Below are positions 1-8,037 of a stretch of DNA of 64,000 nucleotides, one piece after another. Made by a program: the position numbers and the translations under genes. The notes under the pieces are model-generated. The model was given only the letters and a program-made list of their open reading frames with translations. It was not told where the DNA came from and did not search any database. Numbering within the stretch: position 1 is the first letter of the stretch; each line of letters opens with the position of its first letter. Where the stretch lies: positions 1 to 64,000 of the forward strand of contig NWQR01000017.1 in assembly GCA_002798275.1 (NCBI GenBank), written 5' to 3'. Source of the DNA: Lysobacteraceae bacterium NML08-0793. GTDB lineage: Bacteria > Pseudomonadota > Gammaproteobacteria > Xanthomonadales > Xanthomonadaceae.

Positions 1-585
1 CGCCCCCGCGCGCTTGAGCAGCCCACTCTCCGTGGCAATATAGTCGCATGCAATATCCCAAGACCGTACCCTAATAGAAGGCACCTCCTGTAAAGAAAAA
101 CCCGCGCCAACTAAAAGCGGGGGCTTGCCATTAGACTGTTGGCGAAACGCCAAGCTGCGGTCATACCAGCCGCCGCCCATCCCTAGCCGATGGCAATGAT
201 GGTCAAAGCCAGTCAGGGGCAATACGATCAACGCCATTTGCTGTGCATCCAGTAATGCCGAGGGTGCAAAATCGGGCTCGGGAATCCCGTAGCGGTTGCT
301 GACCAGGGCATCGCCCATACGCCAGGGGGCAAATTTCAGAACTTTTCGCGCCTCATCCAGTACCGGCAGGCACCAGATGCAGTCAGCTGGCAGGCGCAAT
401 TGCAGGGCGTGCAGAGAGATTTCGCCATCCATTGCCCAGTAGCCGGCAATGTAGCCGCGCACAGGAAAGCCGGGGATGGAAAGAATCTGCTCGGCAAGTT
501 TGGCGGCTGCTTGGATGCGTGTTTTCGCAGGGATGGCACGACGACGCTGGCGCAGTTCCTGCCGGTCTGGGAGCGGATTGTGCAT
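1..585 (-). CDS. fau: 5-formyltetrahydrofolate cyclo-ligase, C-terminus cut by window edge
   Basis: ATP-dependent conversion of 5-formyl-THF to 5,10-methenyl-THF in cytosolic folate metabolism. The minus-strand frame from ATG at 585 reads MHNPLPDRQELRQRRR, a basic N-terminus typical of the family, and then the glycine-rich signature RLGMGGGWYDR (about positions 175-210). About 195 codons are present, so only the last few residues should be missing beyond base 1. It lies downstream of the 6S RNA gene, the classic gammaproteobacterial zapA–ssrS–fau order. A strong hairpin terminator separates it from the 6S gene, so its expression probably depends on readthrough or RNA processing. Confidence 0.9.
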   Translation of the reverse strand, partial: MHNPLPDRQELRQRRRAIPAKTRIQAAAKLAEQILSIPGFPVRGYIAGYWAMDGEISLHALQLRLPADCIWCLPVLDEARKVLKFAPWRMGDALVSNRYGIPEPDFAPSALLDAQQMALIVLPLTGFDHHCHRLGMGGGWYDRSLAFRQQSNGKPPLLVGAGFSLQEVPSIRVRSWDIACDYIATESGLLKRAGA

Positions 586-614
586 ATGCAGATTCTGGCA
601 ATCCCGATAAAGAC

Positions 615-638
615 AAACCCGCGATATGGCGCGGGTTT
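615..638 (-). terminator. Rho-independent terminator after 6S RNA
   Basis: Perfect 9-bp stem AAACCCGCG/CGCGGGTTT with a 6-nt loop, followed on the minus strand by a T-rich stretch (GTCTTTAT). It sits between the 3' end of the 6S RNA and the fau start. Confidence 0.75.
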
Positions 639-649
639 TGGGTATGAAA

Positions 650-834
650 AACATTCTCCGCCGTGGCGATGCGGCGAAACGACCTTGAACCCGGGGTTCA
701 AGTGGGATGGCTGGGTTGCCGTTGGGCTTTCCGCTGCGTGGCGGACATGCTCGCCGGGCAACATTGCCAACCCGGTGTCGTTCTTAAGGGACAAGGCGAA
801 ATGTTTTGCGCGCTGTCGCTCAAGGCAGAGAATG
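650..834 (-). ncRNA. ssrS: 6S RNA
   Basis: Regulatory RNA that mimics an open promoter and binds sigma-70 RNA polymerase in stationary phase. Read on the minus strand, the 5' end CATTCTCTGCC pairs with the 3' end GGCGGAGAATG to close the molecule. The conserved 3' block CTTGAACCCCGGGTTCAAGG closely matches the corresponding segment of E. coli 6S RNA. The length, about 185 nt, equals the E. coli molecule, and its place between zapA and fau is the canonical one. Ends are estimated from the closing stem and the upstream -10 box. Confidence 0.92.
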
Positions 835-841
835 CAAAAGA

Positions 842-847
842 AGTATA
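842..847 (-). promoter_or_regulatory. -10 box of the 6S RNA promoter
   Basis: TATACT on the minus strand, 7 nt upstream of the inferred 6S RNA 5' end. I could not assign a convincing -35 hexamer. Confidence 0.6.
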
Positions 848-890
848 GCGCTTGTAATACCGGGTGGGCTGAATGCGGAGGGGTGTTATG

Positions 891-1196
891 TCAGGCTTTT
901 TCTAGGAAATTTACCCGGTATTCAAGTGAATCCAGGGCTTTTTCGATTCGCTGGCTGAAATCGCTGTCATGGCTGCGCAGTGTTTCCAGCTCGTGCGCTA
1001 GGTGCAGAGCGGCGAGGACGGCGATTTGCTCAATGGCGGCAACGCGGTTGCCATTGCGAATCTCGCGCATGCGCGCATCCAGTGTTTGGGCAGCCGTCAA
1101 CAGGCTGCTGCGTTCTTGGGCGGAAACACCAATGGTGTAGTCACGGTCAAGAATGCGGACATTGACTGCTTCGGTGGCACTTTGGGAATTGCTCAC
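891..1196 (-). CDS. zapA: Cell division protein ZapA
   Basis: FtsZ-binding protein that bundles protofilaments at the Z ring. The 101-aa product has the ZapA pattern: an N-terminal beta part (VNVRILDRDYTIGVSAQER), the helix LLTAAQTLDARMREIRN, the segment AIEQIAVLAALHLAHEL, and a C-terminal helix for coiled-coil dimerisation. Its ATG overlaps the stop of the upstream coiled-coil gene by 4 bp, implying coupled translation. The 6S RNA gene follows at once. Confidence 0.93.
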   Translation of the reverse strand: MSNSQSATEAVNVRILDRDYTIGVSAQERSSLLTAAQTLDARMREIRNGNRVAAIEQIAVLAALHLAHELETLRSHDSDFSQRIEKALDSLEYRVNFLEKA

Positions 1197-1426
1197 GTGT
1201 TTTGTTCCAGTACTTTCAGGCGGGCAATCATGGCCTCGACGCGGGTTTTGGCCTGTTCATTGCGATTGAGCAAAAGCGCGCGGTCTTGCAGCAGCTGTTC
1301 CTGTTGTTGTCGCAGACTGCGGTTTTCTTCAATCAGACGCTGGCGTTGTTCGGCCATTGCCTCAAGACGGGCAATCAATGCGTCAAGGCGCGCCAAGGGG
1401 TCGTTTTTGTCCATGCGGTCAACCAT
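1193..1426 (-). CDS. Small coiled-coil protein beside ZapA (TIGR02449-like)
   Basis: A 77-aa protein that is almost entirely one predicted coiled coil (leucine heptads from LARLDALIARLEAMAEQ to the end, rich in Q/R/E). Small proteins of this kind are often encoded directly upstream of zapA and are annotated as TIGR02449; a role with the divisome is inferred from location only. The start could be ATG 1426 or the ATG at 1414 (MDKNDP). It overlaps zapA by 4 bp and begins 2 bp after the stop of the GGDEF–EAL gene. Confidence 0.75.
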   Translation of the reverse strand: MVDRMDKNDPLARLDALIARLEAMAEQRQRLIEENRSLRQQQEQLLQDRALLLNRNEQAKTRVEAMIARLKVLEQNT

Positions 1427-1428
1427 AG

Positions 1429-3651
1429 TCAGTTGTGTAAAGGCAGGTCAAGTCCAGACGGGGCGCTGTTGCCCTTGAGTAGTTTCAGGCATTCATCTGC
1501 CGGTAACGGCCGGGAAAGGTAATAGCCCTGGATTTCGTCGCAGCCATGCCGCTGAAGCAACTGCGCCTGCTGAAAATTTTCCACGCCTTCGGCCACGGTT
1601 TCGACATTCATGGCATGTGCCATGGCGATGATGGCGACCAGGATGGCTTCTTCGCGGCGGTTGGTGTTTGCATTGCTGATGAAGGCGCGATCAATCTTGA
1701 GCAGGTGAATCGGCAGGTTATGCAGATAGGACAGTGATGAATAGCCGGTGCCAAAGTCATCGAGTGACAGGCGCATGCCCAGCTTGTTCAGGGTCTGCAT
1801 GCGTTCGATGGCAAATTGCGGATTGTCGAGCAATACCGATTCGGTGATTTCCAGCTCGATCTGTTCAGGACGCAGGCCGTGGCGACTGATGCTGTGGGCA
1901 ATGGTTGCGGGGAAATCTTCGCGCAGCAGTTGCACCGATGAAACATTGATCGACATGCTGATATCCCGCAGCCCGGCCAATTGCCATTCGGCCAGTGTCT
2001 GGCAGGCTTGCTGTGCGGCCCAGGCGCCTAGGGCAACAATCAGGCCGGTTTCTTCGGCCAGCGGGATGAACTCCGATGGCGGAACCAGACCAAGCTCGGG
2101 ATGACGCCAGCGCAGCAGTGCCTCTACGCCGCAGAAACTGCCGTTCTGGAAGCACCAGCGTGGCTGGAACATCAGAAACAGCTCGCCGCGCTCAATCGCG
2201 CCATGCAGCAGGTTGATGGTTTGCAGGCGCTGGACGATTTGATGATCCATGCCGGGGTTATAAAGCTGGAATTTTTTCCGGCCAGCCGCCTTGGCGTGAT
2301 GCATGGCGGAATCTGCTTTGCGCAGCAGGGTATCGGCGTCTTGGCCATCGTGTGGATACAGGCTGATGCCGATTGAGGGCGTGATGGTGAACTCTAGGCC
2401 ATCCTCAAGTTGCAGCGGCTGGGCAAAGCCGTTCAGAATGGCCGCGGCCAAGTCGGTGGCGGCCGTGTTGTGGTCGATATGCGCCATGAGAATGGTGAAT
2501 TCATCGCCGCCTGGGCGGGCAATCAGGGCATTGTGTGGGGCGATTTCGCAAAGCCGCTTGCTGGCTTCCCGCAACACCTGGTCGCCTAGGGCATGTCCCA
2601 GCGAGTCGTTGATGTCCTTGAAGCGGTCGATATCAAGAAACAGCACGGCAAACAGTTCGTCGCCGGCATGGCTGTCCAGCGCCTCATCCAGCCGACGCCT
2701 GAATTGTTCGCGGTTTGGCAGGTTGGTCAGGACATCGTAGTTCGCCAGTTGGCGAAGCTCCTGCTGGATGCGGTGCTGGCGGGTGATGTCCGAGAGTACC
2801 AGCACATGAGAGATGCTGGCGCCGGGGCTGATCGGCGTATTGTTGATGGTCGATGCGTTGACGTGACAGAGCAACTCCTGCCCTTCGGCATTCAGATACC
2901 AAAGCTCGGTATCCCACGTGTCTTGCTGCCGCAAGATGCGGCGCATTTGCTGCTCGACACTTTCATATTGCCTTGAGCGCAGAATGCTGCCCAGCGGGCG
3001 GTTCAACAATGCCTCGTGACGATATCCGCTCATTTTCACGAAAGCGTCATTTGCCGAGATCACTCTGAAATGTTGATCGAGGATGACAACGGCTTCTTCC
3101 ATGTTGCGGAAAACCTCGGTCGCCACGCGCTCGGCCTGCTCGGCTGCCATTTGCAGGGTGATATCACGGGCGGTGCCCGAAATCAGCAACGGTTGGCCAT
3201 GTGCGTCCCATTTCACGACCCGGCCACGCGCACTGACCGTGCGCCATTCCTGCCCCGGAAGGCGGATACGGTAATGGGAAATGGAAAAGCCGCTGCCGGG
3301 CGCGGCCAGAAATGCGTTCAGCTTGGCAGTGACCGTCTCGATATCCTCAGGATGAATGCTGACCGGAACGGTTTGTCCGGTGGGATGCTCGGCTGAAGGG
3401 AAAAACGTCGCCGTCAATGCGCGCGTGGCAAGGTCGTAGTCCCAGTAAGACTCACCGGCACCCCATAGCGCCAAGCGCATGCGGTGATTGCTTTCAACTT
3501 GAGCGTCCTGCACCTGCTGCTGGAGATGTTGCCTGCGGTGCCACAGCCAGATAATGACCAGCAGCAATAGACAGACAAGCAGCGTCAACACCGATACGGA
3601 CATTGTCGAGAACAAAGAGCTGGATGTGTTTGCCTGCATAGTCATCGCCAT
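1429..3651 (-). CDS. Membrane PAS–PAS–GGDEF–EAL c-di-GMP signalling protein
   Basis: Predicted to make or break cyclic di-GMP. Order in the 740-aa form: one membrane segment (about 15-37), a coiled linker, PAS with PAC (about 60-165, ending SGTARDIT), a second PAS (about 175-290), GGDEF with intact motif (381-385, RPGGDEF), and EAL (510-512, EALLRW, with DDFGTGYSSLSYL further on). Both catalytic motifs look intact. No RxxD inhibitory site precedes GGDEF (the equivalent residues read PHNA). I chose ATG 3651 because it is preceded by CAGG and gives a clean N-terminal anchor. An upstream ATG at 3768 would add 39 residues of atypical composition. It runs into the zapA operon with a 2-bp gap. Confidence 0.88.
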   Translation of the reverse strand: MAMTMQANTSSSLFSTMSVSVLTLLVCLLLLVIIWLWHRRQHLQQQVQDAQVESNHRMRLALWGAGESYWDYDLATRALTATFFPSAEHPTGQTVPVSIHPEDIETVTAKLNAFLAAPGSGFSISHYRIRLPGQEWRTVSARGRVVKWDAHGQPLLISGTARDITLQMAAEQAERVATEVFRNMEEAVVILDQHFRVISANDAFVKMSGYRHEALLNRPLGSILRSRQYESVEQQMRRILRQQDTWDTELWYLNAEGQELLCHVNASTINNTPISPGASISHVLVLSDITRQHRIQQELRQLANYDVLTNLPNREQFRRRLDEALDSHAGDELFAVLFLDIDRFKDINDSLGHALGDQVLREASKRLCEIAPHNALIARPGGDEFTILMAHIDHNTAATDLAAAILNGFAQPLQLEDGLEFTITPSIGISLYPHDGQDADTLLRKADSAMHHAKAAGRKKFQLYNPGMDHQIVQRLQTINLLHGAIERGELFLMFQPRWCFQNGSFCGVEALLRWRHPELGLVPPSEFIPLAEETGLIVALGAWAAQQACQTLAEWQLAGLRDISMSINVSSVQLLREDFPATIAHSISRHGLRPEQIELEITESVLLDNPQFAIERMQTLNKLGMRLSLDDFGTGYSSLSYLHNLPIHLLKIDRAFISNANTNRREEAILVAIIAMAHAMNVETVAEGVENFQQAQLLQRHGCDEIQGYYLSRPLPADECLKLLKGNSAPSGLDLPLHN

Positions 3652-3883
3652 GGTTGAACCTGACGGGGAAACTACTGTCAGCCATGATAAGGCTGCGCGC
3701 CCAAAGAGGCGGATGACATTAGCGATGCAGGTCACAAAATTTCGGCCTGCCATACTGATTGCAATCATCGGCTATTGCAAATGAAATCCGGGCAAAACTT
3801 GCTTGAAGTCAATTTTCGCGGACACGGATGCGCAGGAGGATGCAAGGCTCTAAGATGCGCTTCGGTTTCTGGAGTGTGACTAC

Positions 3884-4432
3884 ATGTCGAATCTATCCGC
3901 GTTGCCCGACTGGCAAGCAATTGAAAGTGTATTGGCACCCTTGCAGTTGGCGGTCAGTCCGGCGGAATTGCACGGTGCGTTGACCGGCTGGCTGGCCGGC
4001 GGTGGCGAGGCCGGCGGCGCCTGGCTTGGCAAGGTGCTGGCAGATGATGACTTGCCGCAGCCGGACGCGGCGGATTTGCAGGCATTGCACGATGCCACCG
4101 TGGCTGCGCTGGAAGACGGTGAATTCGGCTTCCAGCTGCTGTTGCCGGATGAGGATGCGCCACTGGCGGTGCGCGGCAATGCCTTGTTCGACTGGTGTCG
4201 GGCGTTTTTGGGCGGCTTTGGCCTGGCTGCGGGTGCCGAGCCTGCGTTGGGCGAGGATGGCAATGAGGCGCTGGAAGACTTGGCGCGCCTTGCCATGGCA
4301 GAAGCCGATAGCGAAGGCGATGAAGAAGACGAGCAGGCCTTTGCCGAACTTGAAGAATTCGTCCGTGTGGCGGCGCTGCTGCTGCATGGTGACTGCGCCC
4401 TAGCGGCGCGCCAGCGCAAAAAACTGCATTGA
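3884..4432 (+). CDS. ygfB: UPF0149 family protein YgfB
   Basis: A 182-aa acidic YecA/YgfB-type protein (UPF0149). The N-terminal pattern ELHGALTGWLAGG and the later WCRAFLGGFGLA are family hallmarks, and the acidic tail (EGDEEDEQAFAELEEFVRVAALLL) matches. The molecular function is not well defined; in Pseudomonas YgfB has been linked to control of beta-lactamase expression. As in E. coli it lies next to pepP and divergently from the zapA locus. Its TGA overlaps the pepP ATG by one base. Confidence 0.88.
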   Translation: MSNLSALPDWQAIESVLAPLQLAVSPAELHGALTGWLAGGGEAGGAWLGKVLADDDLPQPDAADLQALHDATVAALEDGEFGFQLLLPDEDAPLAVRGNALFDWCRAFLGGFGLAAGAEPALGEDGNEALEDLARLAMAEADSEGDEEDEQAFAELEEFVRVAALLLHGDCALAARQRKKLH

Positions 4433-5757
4433 TGGCTACGATCGAAAAAGCGCTCTCGGCCAAGGCCTGTGGCCTGCGGCGCCGACAACTGATGGATATG
4501 GCCGGTGAAGACGCATTGCTGATTCTGCCAGCTGCCCCGGAACGGGTGCGCAGCCGCGATACCTATTTCACCTACCGGCAAGATTCCGACTTTTGGTATC
4601 TAACCGGCTTTGATGAGCCGCAGGCCGTGTTGGTGCTGGCGCCGGGTCGCAAACATGGCGAGACACTGCTGTTTTGCCGGGAGCGCAACCCCGAACGCGA
4701 AGGCTGGGATGGCCCGCGGTTGGGCCCGGAGGGCGCGGTGCAGGCACTGGGGCTGGATGATGCCTGGGATATTGAGGATATCGATGACATTCTGCCTGGC
4801 CTTATCGAAGGTCGCAGCCGCATTTGGTATCACTTCGGTCATGACACGGACTTCGATTTGAAGCTGATTGGTTGGCTGAACCGGGTGCGTGCGCAGATGC
4901 GCATGGGGGCATCGCCGCCACATGAGTTTCTGGCGCTTGGACATTTGCTGGATGAAATGCGGCTCATAAAATCTGCCGACGAACTGGCATTGATGCAGCG
5001 TGCGGCAGATATTTCGGTGGCAGCACACGAAGCGGCGATGCGGGCGGCCAAACCCGGCATCCACGAGTATCAGTTGCAGGCTGAGCTGGAACGGGTATTC
5101 CGTATGCACGATGCGCAGCCCGCGTATGGCTCGATTGTCGGCGCCGGTGCCAATGCCTGTGTACTGCATTACCACGCCAACCGCGCCAAGACGCGCGCCG
5201 GTGATTTGGTATTGATTGATGCCGGTGCCGAGTACCGCGGCTATGCCGCCGACATCACCCGCACTTTTCCGGTGTCCGGGCACTTTAGTGCGCCACAGCG
5301 TGCGCTACATGATTTGGTTGGCAAAGCGCAAGCGGCAGCACTGGCCTGCGCCCTGCCGGACAAGCCCTGGAGTGGCATCCACGATGCCGCCGTGGAAGTG
5401 CTGACCGATGGCCTGCTTTCACTGGGGCTTTTGCGTGGCACATTGCGGGAAAACATCCAGAATGGCGCTTATATGCGTTTTTACCGCCACAAGACCGGGC
5501 ACTGGCTGGGGCTGGATGTGCATGATGTGGGCGACTATCGTGTCGATGGCGAATCGCGGCTGCTGGAGCCGGGTATGGTGCTGACCATCGAGCCGGGACT
5601 GTATGTTTCTGCGGATGACACCACGGTGGATGAAAAATGGCGCGGTATCGGCATCCGTACCGAGGATGATGTGGTGATTACCCGCAACGGCCACAGAGTG
5701 CTGACCGATGCCTTGGCACGCAGCGCCGACGAGATTGAAGCCTTGATGGCCGGATGA
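4432..5757 (+). CDS. pepP: Xaa-Pro aminopeptidase P
   Basis: Manganese-dependent M24 peptidase that removes an N-terminal residue preceding proline. The product is 441 aa from the ATG overlapping the ygfB stop. An N-terminal creatinase-like domain (TYFTYRQDSDFWYLTGF, about 44-60) is followed by the pita-bread domain with the five metal ligands in order: Asp in LIDAGAEYRGY, Asp in AADITRTFP, His in GHWLGLDVHDVGDY, Glu in TIEPGLY and Glu in GIRTEDDVV. The length matches E. coli PepP. The ubiH/ubiI genes that often follow it are not here; a convergent lipoprotein gene is next. Confidence 0.95.
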   Translation: MATIEKALSAKACGLRRRQLMDMAGEDALLILPAAPERVRSRDTYFTYRQDSDFWYLTGFDEPQAVLVLAPGRKHGETLLFCRERNPEREGWDGPRLGPEGAVQALGLDDAWDIEDIDDILPGLIEGRSRIWYHFGHDTDFDLKLIGWLNRVRAQMRMGASPPHEFLALGHLLDEMRLIKSADELALMQRAADISVAAHEAAMRAAKPGIHEYQLQAELERVFRMHDAQPAYGSIVGAGANACVLHYHANRAKTRAGDLVLIDAGAEYRGYAADITRTFPVSGHFSAPQRALHDLVGKAQAAALACALPDKPWSGIHDAAVEVLTDGLLSLGLLRGTLRENIQNGAYMRFYRHKTGHWLGLDVHDVGDYRVDGESRLLEPGMVLTIEPGLYVSADDTTVDEKWRGIGIRTEDDVVITRNGHRVLTDALARSADEIEALMAG

Positions 5758-5763
5758 AAACGC

Positions 5764-5786
5764 GCCGGGCACGGGGCGTGCCCGGC
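5764..5786 (-). terminator. Hairpin terminator between convergent pepP and lipoprotein gene
   Basis: A 9-bp stem GCCGGGCAC/GTGCCCGGC with a 5-nt loop. On the minus strand it is followed by GCGTTTTC, so it best serves the minus-strand operon. On the plus strand there is no T run. Confidence 0.6.
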
Positions 5787-5810
5787 ATGGTGAAAGGAAG
5801 TGCCGCCGTT

Positions 5811-6302
5811 TCAGTTGGCCGTTGCGTCTGCCGCAGGCGCCGCTGTTGTATCGGGCGGCGTGCTTTCCACCGGTTGCGCGCCGGGCTCGGCCTTCAGGCT
5901 GCGCAGCACCAGTCCCAACGGCGCAGCTGCGCCATCGCCAGAGAGCGGGGCGAGATTGCCGTGGGCGCTGACGCGCTGCCCGGCCAGCGAAAACGCATCG
6001 GCAAAATCGCTCTTGGGCAGAAGCTCCAGCCGGGTAACCGATGGATGCGCCGGGAACTCGGCTGCCTGCCCGGCCTTGGCTGATACGCAGATCGGGGCAT
6101 CCAGAGTCAGAATCAGCGCCTCGCGATAGCCCTTGTCCGGTGCGCTGATGCGTTCGGTACTGGCCAGCCCCGAGAGTGTGACGGCGCCCAACGCATATTG
6201 CAGACAGCCGGGTGCTGCCGGGTTGTGCGTGGTGGATGGCGTTTTGTCGCAGGCACCTAGCAGCAGTGCCACACCTGCAAGCAGTGTCATGGGGATTTTC
6301 AT
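5811..6302 (-). CDS. DUF4431-like lipoprotein
   Basis: A 163-aa predicted lipoprotein: signal MKIPMTLLAGVALLLGAC with lipobox LGAC, so Cys18 would be lipidated. The mature part has the layout I associate with DUF4431: CLQYALGAVTLSG near the start, ILTLDAPICVSAK in the middle, then LAGQRVSAHGNLAPL. The C-terminal tail is rich in Pro, Ala and Thr. Function is unknown. It starts with a 4-bp ATGA overlap with the pepQ stop, so the two genes are cotranscribed. Confidence 0.7.
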   Translation of the reverse strand: MKIPMTLLAGVALLLGACDKTPSTTHNPAAPGCLQYALGAVTLSGLASTERISAPDKGYREALILTLDAPICVSAKAGQAAEFPAHPSVTRLELLPKSDFADAFSLAGQRVSAHGNLAPLSGDGAAAPLGLVLRSLKAEPGAQPVESTPPDTTAAPAADATAN

Positions 6303-7627
6303 GCGGCGTTCTCGGCTTCGATTTCGCGGGTCAGATTCAGTGGCTCATCATCGGTGCAGACCACATTGTCTTCGATACGGATGCCGCCATAGGGCTTGAA
6401 CTGCTGAATCAAACGCCAGTTGATGGACTGGCGCAGTGCATCGGTGCGCAGCTTTTCCAACAGCATGTCGATGAAATAGATGCCCGGCTCGATGGTGACC
6501 ACCATGCCCGGCTCCAGGGTGCGGGTCAGGCGCAGATACGGATGGCCTTCGGGCTTGGCGATGGTGCCGCCGCTGTCGGATTCGGCAAAACCGGCTACAT
6601 CGTGCACTTGCAGGCCGATGCCGTGGCCGATGCCATGTGGGAAGAATGCGCTGGAAACCCCGGCCTCCACGGCCGCTTCCGGGCTCATGTGGACAAGTCC
6701 GGCTTCCTTCAGGATGGTGGCAAGTTTCAGATGCGCGCCCAGATGGATATCGCGGTAATCGCGTCCGGCGCGCACCTCGCTGCACATCTTGCGCTGTGCG
6801 GCATCGACTTCATCAATCAGGGACTGAAACTCGTCCTGCTCTGCCGACCAAGTGCGGGTGATGTCGCAGGCATAGCCGTGATGGCTGGCGCCCGCGTCAA
6901 TCAAGAAGCTGCGCGCAGGCTTCGGCGGCCACGGATCGCGGTCGGTGTAATGCAAGATGGCAGCGTGCTCGTTCAGCGCGATGATGTTGTTGTAGGGCAG
7001 CTGGCTGCTGTCTTGTGCGGCAGCTTGGCAATACACCAGATGGATGCCGAATTCGCTGGCGCCAGCGCGGAAGGCACGCAGGGCGGCGCGATGGGCGCGC
7101 ACACCGATGCGGGTTGCTTCGCGCATCATTTCGATTTCGTAGGCGGTCTTGTAGGCGCGGTGATAGTGCAGATAGTCAAGGACGATTTCGGGATTGTTCG
7201 GTGTCACATGCCCCAAGGTGCTTTGCGGCTCGCCGATGATGGCGGCACGCACCGAGGTGCTGGGCAGAAACTGCCGGGCATCTTCGGCATTGCGGATGAT
7301 TTCGATATCGAAATGCTGGGTCCAGTCGCCTTGCGGGTCTTGCGGCACGCTGTGCCAGTAATCGTGCGGCTGCAAAAAGATCAGTTTGGGACGCTGGCCG
7401 GGGGCATAGACAAGCCAGCTGCCCGGTGCTTGGGTCAGCGGCAGCCAGTGCTTGAAGTGCGGATTGACGGCATAGGGATAGTCGCGGTCATCAAAGACTT
7501 GGTAGTGCAGAGTACCGCTGGGAATAACCAGCATGTCGTGGCGGCCGCGCTCCAGCGCGGTATCGGCACGTTGTTTGAGGATGGCAAGATGCTCGGCATA
7601 GAGCGCGGACAGGTCAGGGCTGGACAT
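6299..7627 (-). CDS. pepQ: Xaa-Pro dipeptidase (prolidase)
   Basis: Cytosolic M24 metallopeptidase that splits Xaa-Pro dipeptides. The 442-aa product aligns along its length with E. coli PepQ from memory: MSSPDLSALYAEHLAILKQ at the start, VNPHFKHWLPLTQAP, NNIIALNEHAAILHYT, FLIDAGASHHGYACDITRTW (metal Asp residues), FFPHGIGHGIGLQVHDVAG (His), VTIEPGIYF and GIRIEDNV (Glu residues). The frame stays open upstream to 7876, but ATG 7627 fits the family start. It is the second M24 peptidase within 2 kb and is clearly a different subfamily from PepP. Confidence 0.94.
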   Translation of the reverse strand: MSSPDLSALYAEHLAILKQRADTALERGRHDMLVIPSGTLHYQVFDDRDYPYAVNPHFKHWLPLTQAPGSWLVYAPGQRPKLIFLQPHDYWHSVPQDPQGDWTQHFDIEIIRNAEDARQFLPSTSVRAAIIGEPQSTLGHVTPNNPEIVLDYLHYHRAYKTAYEIEMMREATRIGVRAHRAALRAFRAGASEFGIHLVYCQAAAQDSSQLPYNNIIALNEHAAILHYTDRDPWPPKPARSFLIDAGASHHGYACDITRTWSAEQDEFQSLIDEVDAAQRKMCSEVRAGRDYRDIHLGAHLKLATILKEAGLVHMSPEAAVEAGVSSAFFPHGIGHGIGLQVHDVAGFAESDSGGTIAKPEGHPYLRLTRTLEPGMVVTIEPGIYFIDMLLEKLRTDALRQSINWRLIQQFKPYGGIRIEDNVVCTDDEPLNLTREIEAENAA

Positions 7628-7692
7628 CTGGGCTTTCCATTGGTGTTGGCAAACCCTGATTGTCGCGCAAAGTAGTGGCGGTGTCGTGTGCT

Positions 7693-8037
7693 TTATTGCG
7701 TGGCCTGATTGCACCAGTGGCGAATGCGCTCGCGTGTCTGCGGGGCAATCTGGATGAAGCGTGCGCCGATGATATGGCGACCCGAAGGGTCGGCTCGGCT
7801 CCAGATCACCTGCACACCGCATTCGATGGTCTTCGGAGTATCCGTGTGCAGGGTGTCGGGCAACGGAAACTGCCACTGGAACAGCGCCTCAATGCCGAAC
7901 GGGGAAGCGCTTGCGATTCTGAGTCCGCTGGCGGAGATATCCAGCAGCTTTCCAACGAATGCCTCGGTCATGCAGTCGATGACATCTGCGGAGCCGTCAG
8001 TGCGACGACGAATGGTATTGCGAAATTCGGTTTTCAT
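7693..8037 (-). CDS. PilZ domain protein
   Basis: A 114-aa single-domain PilZ protein, the usual c-di-GMP receptor fold. It has the arginine cluster TIRRRTDG near the N-terminus (RxxxR-type site) and the downstream LLDISASGLRI, matching the D/NxSxxG motif. It overlaps the DUF1631 gene by 4 bp, so the two are translationally coupled, and may read c-di-GMP made by enzymes such as the GGDEF–EAL protein at 1.4–3.7 kb. That functional link is inference. Confidence 0.85.
   Translation of the reverse strand: MKTEFRNTIRRRTDGSADVIDCMTEAFVGKLLDISASGLRIASASPFGIEALFQWQFPLPDTLHTDTPKTIECGVQVIWSRADPSGRHIIGARFIQIAPQTRERIRHWCNQATQ

Noticed and set aside
6212-7675. A 487-codon open frame on the plus strand opposite pepQ
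   Set aside because: It is the GC-driven shadow of pepQ, which has all its metal ligands on the minus strand. The plus-strand frame has no domain and no ribosome site.
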